A DNA stretch of 64,000 nucleotides, taken from the NCBI GenBank assembly GCA_963827595.1, contig CAWHBT010000018.1, positions 44,527-108,526 on the forward strand, written 5' to 3'. This DNA comes from DATEDA01 sp963827595. GTDB lineage: Bacteria > Pseudomonadota > Gammaproteobacteria > Burkholderiales > SG8-39. Of this stretch, positions 27,940-35,942 are shown piece after piece. Each line of letters begins with the position of its first letter. The first letter of the stretch is position 1. The notes beneath the pieces are model-generated. The model made no database searches, was not told the origin of the DNA, and was given only the letters and a program-made list of their open reading frames with translations. The translations under genes and the position numbers were made by a program.

Positions 27940-28509
27940 GTGGGCACGATCATTTTTCTCGCGGTCCTCGCGGTCATCGCCGTCTACGCAGTGATGCTCT
28001 ACAACGGCCTGGTCAACGTGAAGCACGCGGTGTCGAAGGCCTGGGCGAACATCGACGTGCTGCTCAAGCAGCGCCACGACGAGCTGCCGAAGCTGATCGA
28101 GGTGTGCAAGCAGTACAAGCAGTTCGAGCAGGAGACGCTGGAGAGGGTCATCCGCGCGCGCTCGCTCGTCCAGCAGGCGCGCGAGAAGCAGGACGTCGGC
28201 GCGCTGGGCCCGGCCGAAGGCATGCTGCGCTCGAGCCTCGGGACGCTGTTCGCCGTGGCCGAGGCGTACCCCGAGCTGAAGACCAACCAGAACTACATGC
28301 AGCTGCAGAGCCGGATCACGCAGCTCGAGAACGGGATCGCCGACCGCCGCGAGCTCTACAACGAGAGCGTCAACATCAACAACGTGCGGATCGAGCAGTT
28401 CCCGGACGTGGTGCTCGCGGGGCTGTTCGGGTTCAAGGAGGCGAAGCTCCTCGAGTTCGACGCGGCGGAGAAGACCGACGTCGACGTTAAAGGGCTCTTC
28501 AACGCCTGA
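27940..28509 (+). CDS. lemA: LemA family protein
   Basis: 189 residues from GTG 27940, chosen because GCAGGGAG lies just upstream; an in-frame ATG at 27898 lacks such a site. One N-terminal membrane helix (TIIFLAVLAVIAVYAVMLYN) anchors a cytoplasmic helical bundle with YNGLVNVKHAVSKAWANIDVLLKQRHDELP and FPDVVLAGLFGF, both typical of LemA. Function is unknown in bacteria. The next gene starts 3 bp after the stop. Confidence 0.93.
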   Translation: MGTIIFLAVLAVIAVYAVMLYNGLVNVKHAVSKAWANIDVLLKQRHDELPKLIEVCKQYKQFEQETLERVIRARSLVQQAREKQDVGALGPAEGMLRSSLGTLFAVAEAYPELKTNQNYMQLQSRITQLENGIADRRELYNESVNINNVRIEQFPDVVLAGLFGFKEAKLLEFDAAEKTDVDVKGLFNA

Positions 28510-28512
28510 CGC

Positions 28513-29403
28513 ATGGTCGTCCGCCTTCGGCGCTGGCGCGTCGGGCTGCTCACCGGCGGCGGGCAGGTGGGGCTCGGCGTCCTCGGGTTTCAGATCGAAA
28601 ACCGGTCGGCCTGGCTCGTCATCCTGCCGCTGATCGCCGCGCTGTCGCTGTGGGCCTGGACGGCGATGTTCCGCCGCTACCGTGCCGTCGGCGACACGCC
28701 GACCTCCCAGGTTGCGTCGGCGGCGCAGGGGTACGTCGAGCTCTCCGGCCGCGCGCAGCACCTGCCGGAGACCAAGACCCTGGCGCCGCTGTCGGGACGG
28801 GAGTGCTGCTGGTACCAGTACCGGCGCGAGCGCCGCGGCGAGAAGAACCGCTGGGAAACGGAGGACGAAGGCGAAAGCGCGGCCGCGTTTCGGCTGCGCG
28901 ACGCGACGGGCGTCTGCGTGGTCGACCCCGGCGGGGCCGAGGTCGCGGCCAACCGCAAGCAGGTATGGACGGAAGGTGACCGCCGGTTCACGGAGTGGTG
29001 GATCGCGGACGGCGATCCGCTCTACGCGCTCGGCGAGTTCCGGACCGTCACGGCCGGCGGCAACGCAACGGACCGGAAGAACGACATCGGCGCGCTGCTG
29101 GCCGAGTGGAAGAGCGACCGGCCGCGGCTCCTGCAGCGCTTCGACCTCGACCGCGACGGCGAGATCTCGTTCAAGGAGTGGACGCTCGCCCGGGCCGAGG
29201 CGAAGCGCCAGGTTGAACGCGCGCAAGCGGAACGCGCCGCGGTGCCGCCGCTCGACGTCGTCGGCGCGCCGCGGGATGGTCGCCTGTACCTGCTCTCGAA
29301 CTTCGACCCGGCGCGGCTGGCGCGACGCTTCGCGCTCTGGGCCTGGGCGCACCTCGCGGGGTTCTTCGCCGCGCTAGGGGTGTTTGCCTATCTCCTGTTC
29401 TGA
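28513..29403 (+). CDS. GIDE-domain-like membrane protein, partner of LemA
   Basis: 296 residues. Two hydrophobic segments near the N terminus (LLTGGGQVGLGVLGFQI and AWLVILPLIAALSLWAW) and one at the C terminus (LAGFFAALGVFAYLLF) bracket a soluble part. The middle (GYVELSGRAQHLPE, LSGRECCWYQYRRERR) resembles the GIDE domain of MUL1-type proteins, without a RING finger. An EF-hand-like DLDRDGEISFKEW is also present near residue 218. LemA with a GIDE-like membrane protein is a recurrent bacterial pair; the job is unknown. Confidence 0.8.
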   Translation: MVVRLRRWRVGLLTGGGQVGLGVLGFQIENRSAWLVILPLIAALSLWAWTAMFRRYRAVGDTPTSQVASAAQGYVELSGRAQHLPETKTLAPLSGRECCWYQYRRERRGEKNRWETEDEGESAAAFRLRDATGVCVVDPGGAEVAANRKQVWTEGDRRFTEWWIADGDPLYALGEFRTVTAGGNATDRKNDIGALLAEWKSDRPRLLQRFDLDRDGEISFKEWTLARAEAKRQVERAQAERAAVPPLDVVGAPRDGRLYLLSNFDPARLARRFALWAWAHLAGFFAALGVFAYLLF

Positions 29404-29441
29404 TCAGGCCTCCCGCGCGCATCGCGTAAAATGCGCGCGGC

Positions 29442-29516
29442 CTCGCCGTAGTTCAATGGATAGAACGAGCGCCTCCTAAGCGCTAGATCCCGGTTCGATT
29501 CCGGGCGGCGGGACCA
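29442..29516 (+). tRNA. tRNA-Arg (anticodon CCU)
   Basis: 75 bases including an encoded CCA. The acceptor stem CTCGCCG/CGGCGGG pairs with one G-U, the D-arm reads TAGTTCAATGGATAGAAC, the anticodon stem AGCGC/GCGCT holds the loop CTCCTAA with anticodon CCT at 29475-29477, and the T-arm CCCGG-TTCGATT-CCGGG is perfect. A TAAAAT hexamer at 29427-29432 could be the -10 box. Confidence 0.96.
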
Positions 29517-29523
29517 GCTCTCC

Positions 29524-30795
29524 TCATTGCGATCCGCCGCTCCAAGGTGATGCGACGTGGGACCGTCGCGCGGCGGCGCTTCGGACGGCTATGGGCGCGT
29601 TGGCAAGCGCGATCGCGCGTTGCACGACCCGGAGAAGGTTTTCGTCCGCGGTGGCAAGCTCCACGCCGGCGGAGGCGAGTCGCACGGCGACGCGGTAAGC
29701 GGCTGCCTCGGCGCCGAGCGTCGCGAATCGATAGTAGCTGTGCGCCAGCGGCGTCCCGACGCCGCGGTCGCTGAATGGTGATCCGAAGGCCGGCCTCCTC
29801 GCCGTGTTTCAGGGCGAGGTCTGCTCTGAGCGTCGTGACGGGGGTCCCGTGCTGAGATGCGACGTGACTGAGCAAGCTATCCAGCTTCTCTCACATCGCC
29901 GAGCACCAGGGCTGATGCGAGGATCTCGCGCAACCGCCGCGGCGCGGACACTCGCATCAGGAGGGGCCACCCCCGCTCGGCGAAGTCGCTGGTGATCTTC
30001 TCGGTCTGGGCGGCCGCCCATCTGACCAGGCCCGGTTCAGTATGAAGACCCCCGGGCATTTCCAGGGCAAGCTGTTCGGGATTGCGCCGTAACGGCGAGC
30101 GCAAAGAAATAGTGCAGACCGAGGCTGCGGCCGTGAGGCAGGAAAGCGGCCGCCGATTGCGATCCCGAAGCGGCGCCCGCGCCGCGCTCTCCCGAGGCAA
30201 GCGCCTCGACGAGCTCGTATAACGCTCGCGTCGCCATGGCATGGGCCACGAGCTGCGGAACAGGCTGGTGGCCGGAAGCCGATTCCCGTGCCGCGCGGAA
30301 ATCGCGCCTGCAGGCTCTCGCGCAGCGCGAGCGTTAGCGGCTCGGGCAGAAAGACAAGCGTCCCCGCCCGCGAGGCGAGCACGACGGGAATCGCAAGGAC
30401 CAGACCATGCCAGCGTGCGCCAAGCTCTCTCGCAGTGAACTCGGGTGTTTCGAGCACGCCGTGCAGGCTCGCGTTGAATCGCGCCGCGAGCGACGGCGAG
30501 CTCGTCAGTTCGCGTTGCGCTTCTCCAGGTCGGGCCATTGCCGCGACACCAGCGCACGCCGCAGCGCGACTCGGAGCTCGTGCTGAGCGAGCACGAGAGC
30601 GTTCAATCCGCGTGCTTCTGCAGCACGCGTGCGAGTTGGACGAGCTCTTCCGCGGGGGAAGGAACCTGCGAGGACATCGGAACGGCGCTGGCCTGCGTCG
30701 AACGACTCGCCCGCAACGCGACCTGTGGCATCGGCGAGCAACCAATGATTGCTCGCCGCGAGCAGCAATTGCAGATTGTCGGGCGTTGACGACAC
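29524..30795 (-). pseudogene. Unrecognised gene broken by about seven frame changes
   Basis: Coding character is clear but split among all three leftward frames: STPDNLQLLLAASNHWLLAD, then VPSPAEELVQLARVLQKHA, LNALVLAQHELRVALRRAL, SPSLAARFNASLHGVLETPEF, VAHAMATRALYELVEALASG, PEQLALEMPGGLHTEPGLVRW, SLLSHVASQHGTPVTTLRAD and AHSYYRFATLGAEAAAYRVAV, ending at TGA 29526-29524. Joined, they give about 420 residues with one moderately hydrophobic segment (LVLAIPVVLASRAGTLVFL). Several junctions are +1, at least two need a deletion or two insertions. I recognise no family. Either a decaying gene next to the tRNA or a badly sequenced patch. The GTG start at 30795 is a guess. Confidence 0.5.
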
Positions 30796-30957
30796 CCGGG
30801 TTGCACGGGCCCTCACGGTTGCCGTTACGACCGTCGAGCCACACTTGGCCGATCGGGCGGGGCTACGGCGGCGGCGGGCAGCGCGTAGAATCCGCGCCGT
30901 ATGGCGCATCCCGCCCACCGTGCTGCGCGGTGCCGGGTGTGGACAGGAGACCAAACG

Positions 30958-31306
30958 ATGAACGCGAACCGAGCGCGCCCGGGCTTCGTGGCTCAAATCT
31001 TGCGGTCCTCGCAGTCCTCATGGCTCTGGCCGGGTCAGCACCGGGAACGCCTCCAGCAGCTGAGTGACCGTGCTGGGCGAAGTACCTCAACCAGCCCGTG
31101 TCGCAGGCGATGACCGAGCTCGGCGCGCCCCGCAGTACCAGCGGCCGATCGCTGACTTGCGCGAGTACACCTGGACGACCGGTGTCCGTAACGACCGCGG
31201 CGGTGATTGCACGCTCGCTCTCATCGCGGATCGGCGCGGTGTGGTCGTCGACTACCGGATGGACGGCACGCCCCTCGGCTGCAACCGGCTCATCGGGAAG
31301 GCGTGA
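30958..31306 (+). pseudogene. Small lipoprotein-like gene, broken by several frame changes
   Basis: ATG 30958 has AGGAG upstream. Frame pieces: MNANRAR, then NLAVLAVLMALAGSAPGTPPAAE (signal-like; the lipobox Cys reads Ser), VTVLG, KYLNQPVSQAMTELGAPRS and finally RPIADLREYTWTTGVRNDRG running to VVDYRMDGTPLGCNRLIGKA and TGA at 31306. Joined, it would be a secreted protein or lipoprotein of about 110 residues in the style of small SmpA-like lipoproteins with a conserved late cysteine. At least three frame changes are needed, so either decay or poor local sequence quality. Confidence 0.45.
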
Positions 31307-31324
31307 GCCCCCCTGAGGCGGGCG

Positions 31325-31849
31325 TCAGAAGGGAACCGGCGGTCCCTTCCAGCTCGCGTCCCGCACGCGGGCACGCGCAATCGCCGCTCTAGCGTCGCAC
31401 CAACCGTCGCAGGCGTTGCGTCCCGGGCGACGGCGCAGGAGATTCAGCAATCCCTTGCACTTCGCGTAGAAGTGGAAGAAGCGCAGCACCATCCGGCGCT
31501 GCCGCGGGCTCAGCGGCTCATGGCTGCAGATCAGCTTGTCGTCGGTCATGCCGCGATCGGTCAGCACCACGGCACCCCAGGCGCGCACGCGCGTGCGGGT
31601 GCCGGACGGCAGGCGCGGGCCGAGCACGACCGCGTCGAGCAGGTCGCCTTCGAGGCCGATGTACTGCGGCACCGACCCGTAGTTGAACGGGCACGGCAGC
31701 GGCGAAACGAAGTCCACGTGCCCGGTGGACCCGCGCTTGATGAAACTGCCGCGCGGGATCTCGATCAGCACCTCGAGTTCCGGCGGCGCTGGCGGGGCAC
31801 TACTTGCGGCGGATGATCCCGATCGTACTCGCGATTCGGTGCGCGTCAT
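31325..31849 (-). CDS. ppa: Inorganic pyrophosphatase family protein
   Basis: 174 residues from ATG 31849, which overlaps the end of the upstream methyltransferase by 50 bp; a GTG at 31771 is an alternative. Family I signatures: VLIEIPRGSFIKR, PFNYGSVPQYIGLEGDLLDAVVLGP (metal-binding aspartates), AWGAVVLTDRGMTDDKLIC and the C-terminal FFHFYAKCKGLLN and DGWCDARAAIARA. Hydrolyses pyrophosphate in the cytosol. It is more divergent than the E. coli enzyme, so substrate preference is less certain than family. Confidence 0.85.
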   Translation of the reverse strand: MTRTESRVRSGSSAASSAPPAPPELEVLIEIPRGSFIKRGSTGHVDFVSPLPCPFNYGSVPQYIGLEGDLLDAVVLGPRLPSGTRTRVRAWGAVVLTDRGMTDDKLICSHEPLSPRQRRMVLRFFHFYAKCKGLLNLLRRRPGRNACDGWCDARAAIARARVRDASWKGPPVPF

Positions 31850-32684
31850 CGTCCGGCGTGCCGTCCCCGAGCACCTGCTCCAGATAGTCGCGGTACCACC
31901 GCGCTCGCTTGGCGAAGAACCTCGCTTCCCACTCGACGAGCTCACGGTAGTCCGCGCGTGCCTTCAGGGCGGCGACGTCATAACGGCGGCCGCCGAGCGA
32001 CTTCCACTCCGGTGCGGCGCGCTCGGGGCGCGGGTCGCCCTTCGGGAAAGCGTAGGCCTGAGTCTTCGCGCCGAGATGCAGGTGCAGCCCGCTGCCGAGA
32101 ACCTCTTCGGCGGCCCGCAGCACCCCGGTCGCACCGTGGAACATGCAATCATCGAGGACGATCGCGCCGCCCTCGGCCAGGCGCGGCGCAAGGTACTCGA
32201 GGGCCGTCTTCGTGCTCCGGTACGTGTCCGCATCGAGATGGGCGAGGCAGTAGCAGGCATCTTCCGGCAAGTCCCTGACCGACTCCTCGAACCATCCGGC
32301 GTGGATCTCGACGACCTGCTCCAGGCCGAGCTCCGCGCGGGCCTTCATCGCGAGCTCCAGGCTCGCGGCCATGGTGCCGGCGCGGAACGGCCCGTCGAGC
32401 GCGGGATCGGTTTCCGGCAGTCCGCGGAAGCTGTCGAGCATGTATACCTTCTTCGCCAGGCCGAGGTCGCGGAAGCACAGGCCGAGAAAGAAACTGAGCG
32501 CGCCGTGGTAGGCGCCGAACTCGATCGCGTCTCCGGGCAGGTGCCTTACTTCGAGCAGCCGGTCGAAGATCGTTCGCACCTGCGGCCGGATCAGCATGGC
32601 GAAGCGCTCCACGCGCGCGTGGTTGCGCTCGAAGAGATCATCCATCTCGGTCGGCACCACGCCTTCGTCTCCAGATCGGTCCAT
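31800..32684 (-). CDS. TylF/MycF-like O-methyltransferase
   Basis: 294 residues from ATG 32684 (MDRSGDEGVVPTEMDDLF); ATG 32645 is also possible. Shows IEFGAYHGALSFFLG (SAM motif I), VYMLDSFRGLPETDP, and CYCLAHLDADTYRSTKTALEYLAPRLAEGGAIVLDD, the metal-binding segment of the macrocin O-methyltransferase family. Members methylate sugar hydroxyls in antibiotics or surface glycans; the substrate here is unknown and no biosynthetic cluster surrounds it. Its 3' end overlaps ppa. Confidence 0.85.
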   Translation of the reverse strand: MDRSGDEGVVPTEMDDLFERNHARVERFAMLIRPQVRTIFDRLLEVRHLPGDAIEFGAYHGALSFFLGLCFRDLGLAKKVYMLDSFRGLPETDPALDGPFRAGTMAASLELAMKARAELGLEQVVEIHAGWFEESVRDLPEDACYCLAHLDADTYRSTKTALEYLAPRLAEGGAIVLDDCMFHGATGVLRAAEEVLGSGLHLHLGAKTQAYAFPKGDPRPERAAPEWKSLGGRRYDVAALKARADYRELVEWEARFFAKRARWYRDYLEQVLGDGTPDDDAHRIASTIGIIRRK

Positions 32685-32710
32685 CGGGCGGCGGGTCCAG
32701 TCGTTCCACC

Positions 32711-33352
32711 CTAGGTCACGGCGTCCGGCTCCTTCGACGGCTGGGTGGCGGAGAAAGCGTCCAGCTTCATGCACTCGTCGAAGATCCGCACGATCGTCGG
32801 ATAGGGCGCCAGGTCACACTCGTAGCGCTTCGCGTTGAACACCTGCGGGATGAGGCAGCAGTCGGCCATCGTCACCATGTCACCGTAGCAGTACTTGCCG
32901 AACCGGCGCTCGCGGTTGAGGTAGCCCTCGAGCATCGCGAACCCGTCGGCGATCCAGTGACGGTACCACGCGTTCACGCCGTCCTCGTCGAGGCTGTAGG
33001 TCCGGCGGACGTATTTGAGGGTGCGCAGGTTGTTGAGCGGGTGCAGCTCGCAGGCGACGACCTGCGACACCGCGCGAACGTAGGCGCGGTCCGCAGGCGA
33101 TGCCGGGAGCAACGGCGGCTTGGGATAGCGCTCTTCGAGGTACTCCACTATTGCGAGCGACTGGATGAAGATCCGACCGCCGTCCTCGAGCGCCGGCACC
33201 AGACCCTGAACGTTCACCGCCCGGAACTTGTCGGCGTGGTGCTCGCCCTTGGGAAGGCTCACATACTCGGCCTCGTGCGCGAGGCCCTTCCACGCGAGCG
33301 CAATCCGGACGCGGTATGAAGCGGAGGACCGAAAGTAGGTGTAGAGCTTCAT
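32711..33352 (-). CDS. maiA: Maleylacetoacetate isomerase (GST zeta)
   Basis: 213 residues. The zeta-class GST signature SSASYRVRIAL is at residues 9-19, followed by VNVQGLVPALEDGG and QSLAIVEYLEERYP. It isomerises maleylacetoacetate or maleylpyruvate with glutathione in tyrosine or gentisate breakdown. No other gene of those pathways is adjacent, so its pathway here is open. Confidence 0.92.
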   Translation of the reverse strand: MKLYTYFRSSASYRVRIALAWKGLAHEAEYVSLPKGEHHADKFRAVNVQGLVPALEDGGRIFIQSLAIVEYLEERYPKPPLLPASPADRAYVRAVSQVVACELHPLNNLRTLKYVRRTYSLDEDGVNAWYRHWIADGFAMLEGYLNRERRFGKYCYGDMVTMADCCLIPQVFNAKRYECDLAPYPTIVRIFDECMKLDAFSATQPSKEPDAVT

Positions 33353-33435
33353 CCCTCAACCGTCCGGCGGCACACGCGAGTCTACGCCATCCGCGCTTCC
33401 TTGCCGGCCGCGCGCCGGTCTGGAACAATCGGCGC

Positions 33436-33873
33436 GTGGTCCAGGGCAAGCACTACGACGAGGTGAAGGTCGGCGACACGTTCGGCGCGTCGCTCACCGT
33501 CACCGAGACGCACCTCGTGCTCGCGGCCGGTCTCTTCGGCGACTTCAACCCGCTGCACGTCGACGAGACTCATGCGCGGGGATCGCGCTTCGGCGGCCGC
33601 ATTCTGCATGGGACGTTCACCGGCGCGTTGATGTCGGCACCGGCCGGCATGTACTTTCACGGCACCGCGATCGCCTATCTCGAGCACAACTGCCGATTCA
33701 AGGCGCCGGTTCGCCCCGGCGACACGGTCACGACCACCTGGACTGTGGTCGACAAGCTCGACAAGCCGAAGCACGAGGGCGGAATCGTCGTGCTGACTGC
33801 GGTCTGCAGCAACCAGGACGGGTCGCTGGTCGCGGAGGCCGAGGGCAAGATGCTCGTGCGCTCGCGCGCCTGA
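33436..33873 (+). CDS. MaoC-like dehydratase (hot-dog fold)
   Basis: 145 residues from GTG 33436 (VVQGKHYDEVKVGDTFGASL). The hydratase motif GDFNPLHVDETHARGSRFGGRILHG contains the catalytic Asp/His pair of R-specific enoyl-CoA hydratases. It probably hydrates an acyl-CoA or is a related thioester enzyme. It converges with the acyl-CoA synthetase gene (1 bp gap), so the two may serve one acyl-CoA pathway though transcribed separately. Confidence 0.9.
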   Translation: MVQGKHYDEVKVGDTFGASLTVTETHLVLAAGLFGDFNPLHVDETHARGSRFGGRILHGTFTGALMSAPAGMYFHGTAIAYLEHNCRFKAPVRPGDTVTTTWTVVDKLDKPKHEGGIVVLTAVCSNQDGSLVAEAEGKMLVRSRA

Positions 33874-33874
33874 T

Positions 33875-35521
33875 TCAGGCGCCCCCTTTCTTCCGCTCCG
33901 CCTCCCGCAGCCGGAGCACCCGCCGCTGGACCTTTCCGGTCGTGGTCATCGGCAACTGGTCGATGAACTCGATCTCCTTCGGGTACTCGTACGGCGCCAG
34001 CCGCCCGCGAACGTGATTCCTGATCTCCTCCTCCAGCTGCGCCGAAGGCGCATGACCCTGGGTCAACACTATGAATGCCTTCACGACGTTGCCCCGCTCC
34101 GGGTCGGGGCTCGGCACCACCGCGGCGTTCGCCACCGCCGGGTGCTTGACGAGGCAATTCTCGATCTCCGACGGGCCGATCCGGTAGCCCGCGCTCTTGA
34201 ACACGTCGTCGGCGCGCCCCTGGTACCAGAGGTACCCGTCCGCATCGCGCGTGGCAAGGTCGCCGGTCCGGCACCAGTCCCCGGTGTACTTCTGTTGCGT
34301 CGCCGCGTCGTTCTGCCAGTAGCCGAGGAAAAACACCGCATCGCGGTCGCCGTGCATGTCGGTACGGTGGACGGCCACCTCGCCGACTGCGCCGACCGGC
34401 ACTTCGTTGGCGTCGTCGTCGATGACCGCGACCTTGTGGCCGGGATACGGCCGCCCGATCGAGCCCGGCTTCGCCGGCCAGAGCGTGTGCGAGTTGCCGA
34501 CGAGATAGTTGATTTCGGTCTGGCCGAACATCTCGTTGATCGTGACGCCGAGCGCGTCCCGGCTCCACGCGAACACGGTTTCGCCGACCGACTCGCCGGC
34601 GCTCATGATCGACCGCAGGGCGAGGTCGTAGCGCCGCCGCGGCTCGGGCACCGCCTTCATCATCATCTTCAGCGCGGTCGGGAAGAGGAAGGTGTTGCGG
34701 ACCTGGTACTTCTCGCAGAGGTGGAACGCCCGCTCGGGGTCGAAGCGCCCGCGGTAGCCGAGGATCGGATAGCCGTAGTACATGGTCGGCAGGAGCGCAT
34801 CCATGAGTCCGCCGGTCCAGGCCCAGTCGGCGGGCGACCAGAAGAGGTCGCCCGCCTGCGGAAAGACGTCGTGCGAGTAGCTGAACCCCGGCAGGTTGCC
34901 CAGCAGCACGCGCTGCGGCTTGAGCGCTCCCTTGGGCGGACCGGTCGTGCCGCTGGTGTAGATGAGCAGGGCCGGATCCTCGGCCGCGGTGTCGACCGGG
35001 CTGAAGCGCCGCGACGCCTGCTCCAGGAGCCGCTCCCATGCGAGGGCCCACGACTCGGCCGCGCCGGCGACGCCGATCACGTGCTTGAGGCCGGGAAGAC
35101 GGTCACGGATCGGCGCGAGGTTGGGCATCGAGGCCGGGTCGACGAACGCCACCACCGACTCGCTGTTCTGCAGCCGGTACTCGAGCGCGTCGGGGCCGAA
35201 CAGGCACGACAGCGGCATCGCGATCGCGCCCATCTGGTAGCACGCGACGTGGGCGATCGCGGTTTCGGGGCGCTGCGGCAGGATGATCGCGACGCGGTCT
35301 CCGCGCGCGACCCCGAGCGCGGCGAGCGCGTTCGAGAGCTGGTTGGCCCGCTGCTGAACGTCCCAGTAGGTCCACGCCGACGTGGCGCCGGATTCGTCCT
35401 CCCAGTACATGCAGAAGCGGTAACGGTCCGCAGCATGCCGCCGGCAGCACGCGGCGGCGATGTTGAAGCGTTCCGGAACCTGCCAGCGGTAGCCCCGGTA
35501 GATCTCCTGGTAGCGGTCCAA
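33875..35521 (-). CDS. AMP-forming acyl-CoA synthetase
   Basis: 548 residues of the ANL superfamily. P-loop LLIYTSGTTGPPKGALK near residue 190, MFGQTEINYLVGN near 335, YTGDWCRTGDLATRD near 405, RADDVFKSAGYRIGPSEIE near 425, and the catalytic lysine in TTTGKVQRRVLR close to the C terminus. The opening EIYRGYRWQVPERFNIAAACC resembles medium-chain or acetyl-like synthetases. It activates a carboxylic acid to its CoA thioester; chain length is not readable. Confidence 0.93.
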   Translation of the reverse strand: MDRYQEIYRGYRWQVPERFNIAAACCRRHAADRYRFCMYWEDESGATSAWTYWDVQQRANQLSNALAALGVARGDRVAIILPQRPETAIAHVACYQMGAIAMPLSCLFGPDALEYRLQNSESVVAFVDPASMPNLAPIRDRLPGLKHVIGVAGAAESWALAWERLLEQASRRFSPVDTAAEDPALLIYTSGTTGPPKGALKPQRVLLGNLPGFSYSHDVFPQAGDLFWSPADWAWTGGLMDALLPTMYYGYPILGYRGRFDPERAFHLCEKYQVRNTFLFPTALKMMMKAVPEPRRRYDLALRSIMSAGESVGETVFAWSRDALGVTINEMFGQTEINYLVGNSHTLWPAKPGSIGRPYPGHKVAVIDDDANEVPVGAVGEVAVHRTDMHGDRDAVFFLGYWQNDAATQQKYTGDWCRTGDLATRDADGYLWYQGRADDVFKSAGYRIGPSEIENCLVKHPAVANAAVVPSPDPERGNVVKAFIVLTQGHAPSAQLEEEIRNHVRGRLAPYEYPKEIEFIDQLPMTTTGKVQRRVLRLREAERKKGGA

Positions 35522-35942
35522 TCTCCCCCCTTACCGGCGAGTTAGCACTTGAGCCACCAGAGTGCTAACCGGGCCAGCCCGCCGCCAGCAGCCGGTTCCC
35601 GGGCCGAAAGCCCGCCCGGAGCCCCGATTGTGCGTCACGGAAGGCGGGAATCCCGCGCGCGGCGGAGACGCCGGCGCCGGTGAGCCCCACGACGCGGCGC
35701 GCGTGCGCAGTCGCTGCACGCGGCGCGGGTCGAAACCGCTGCTCATGAGCGCGTGTTGCGAGAGAATGCGCCTCGCGTCAGCGCGCGCACGGTGTCGCGC
35801 GTTGAGGGTCCGAGCCGTCGCAACTTTGCCACACGCGCCTTGTCTTAGAGGCGGTCTGGCCCGAAAATCGCTATAAGTTCCTACACCTGCGGGGAACGCG
35901 AAGCCGATACTCGGCGCACGTTCCTGGCGTGCGGAGGTTCGC
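35522..35942. other. Intergenic region, divergent promoters of acyl-CoA synthetase and prkA
   Basis: 421 bp without a supported gene between divergent genes. It holds a sigma-54-like site (35857-35872) and a ribosome site GGAGG at 35933-35937 for prkA. The rest shows short inverted GC-rich stretches but no recognised RNA. Confidence 0.6.
35857..35872 (+). promoter_or_regulatory. Candidate sigma-54 (-24/-12) promoter of prkA-yeaH-spoVR
   Basis: TGGCCCG-AAAA-TCGCT matches the consensus TGGCACG-N4-TTGCW at nearly all key positions, with GG and GC separated by the required ten bases. Transcription would start near 35883, giving a leader of about 60 bases. In E. coli the yeaGH genes are known to be sigma-54/NtrC dependent, which supports the match. 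No NtrC box was identified by eye upstream. Confidence 0.5.

Noticed and set aside
29442..31306. Genomic island integrated at tRNA-Arg
   Set aside because: No integrase and no repeat of the tRNA 3' end were found downstream in the window; only the location suggests it.
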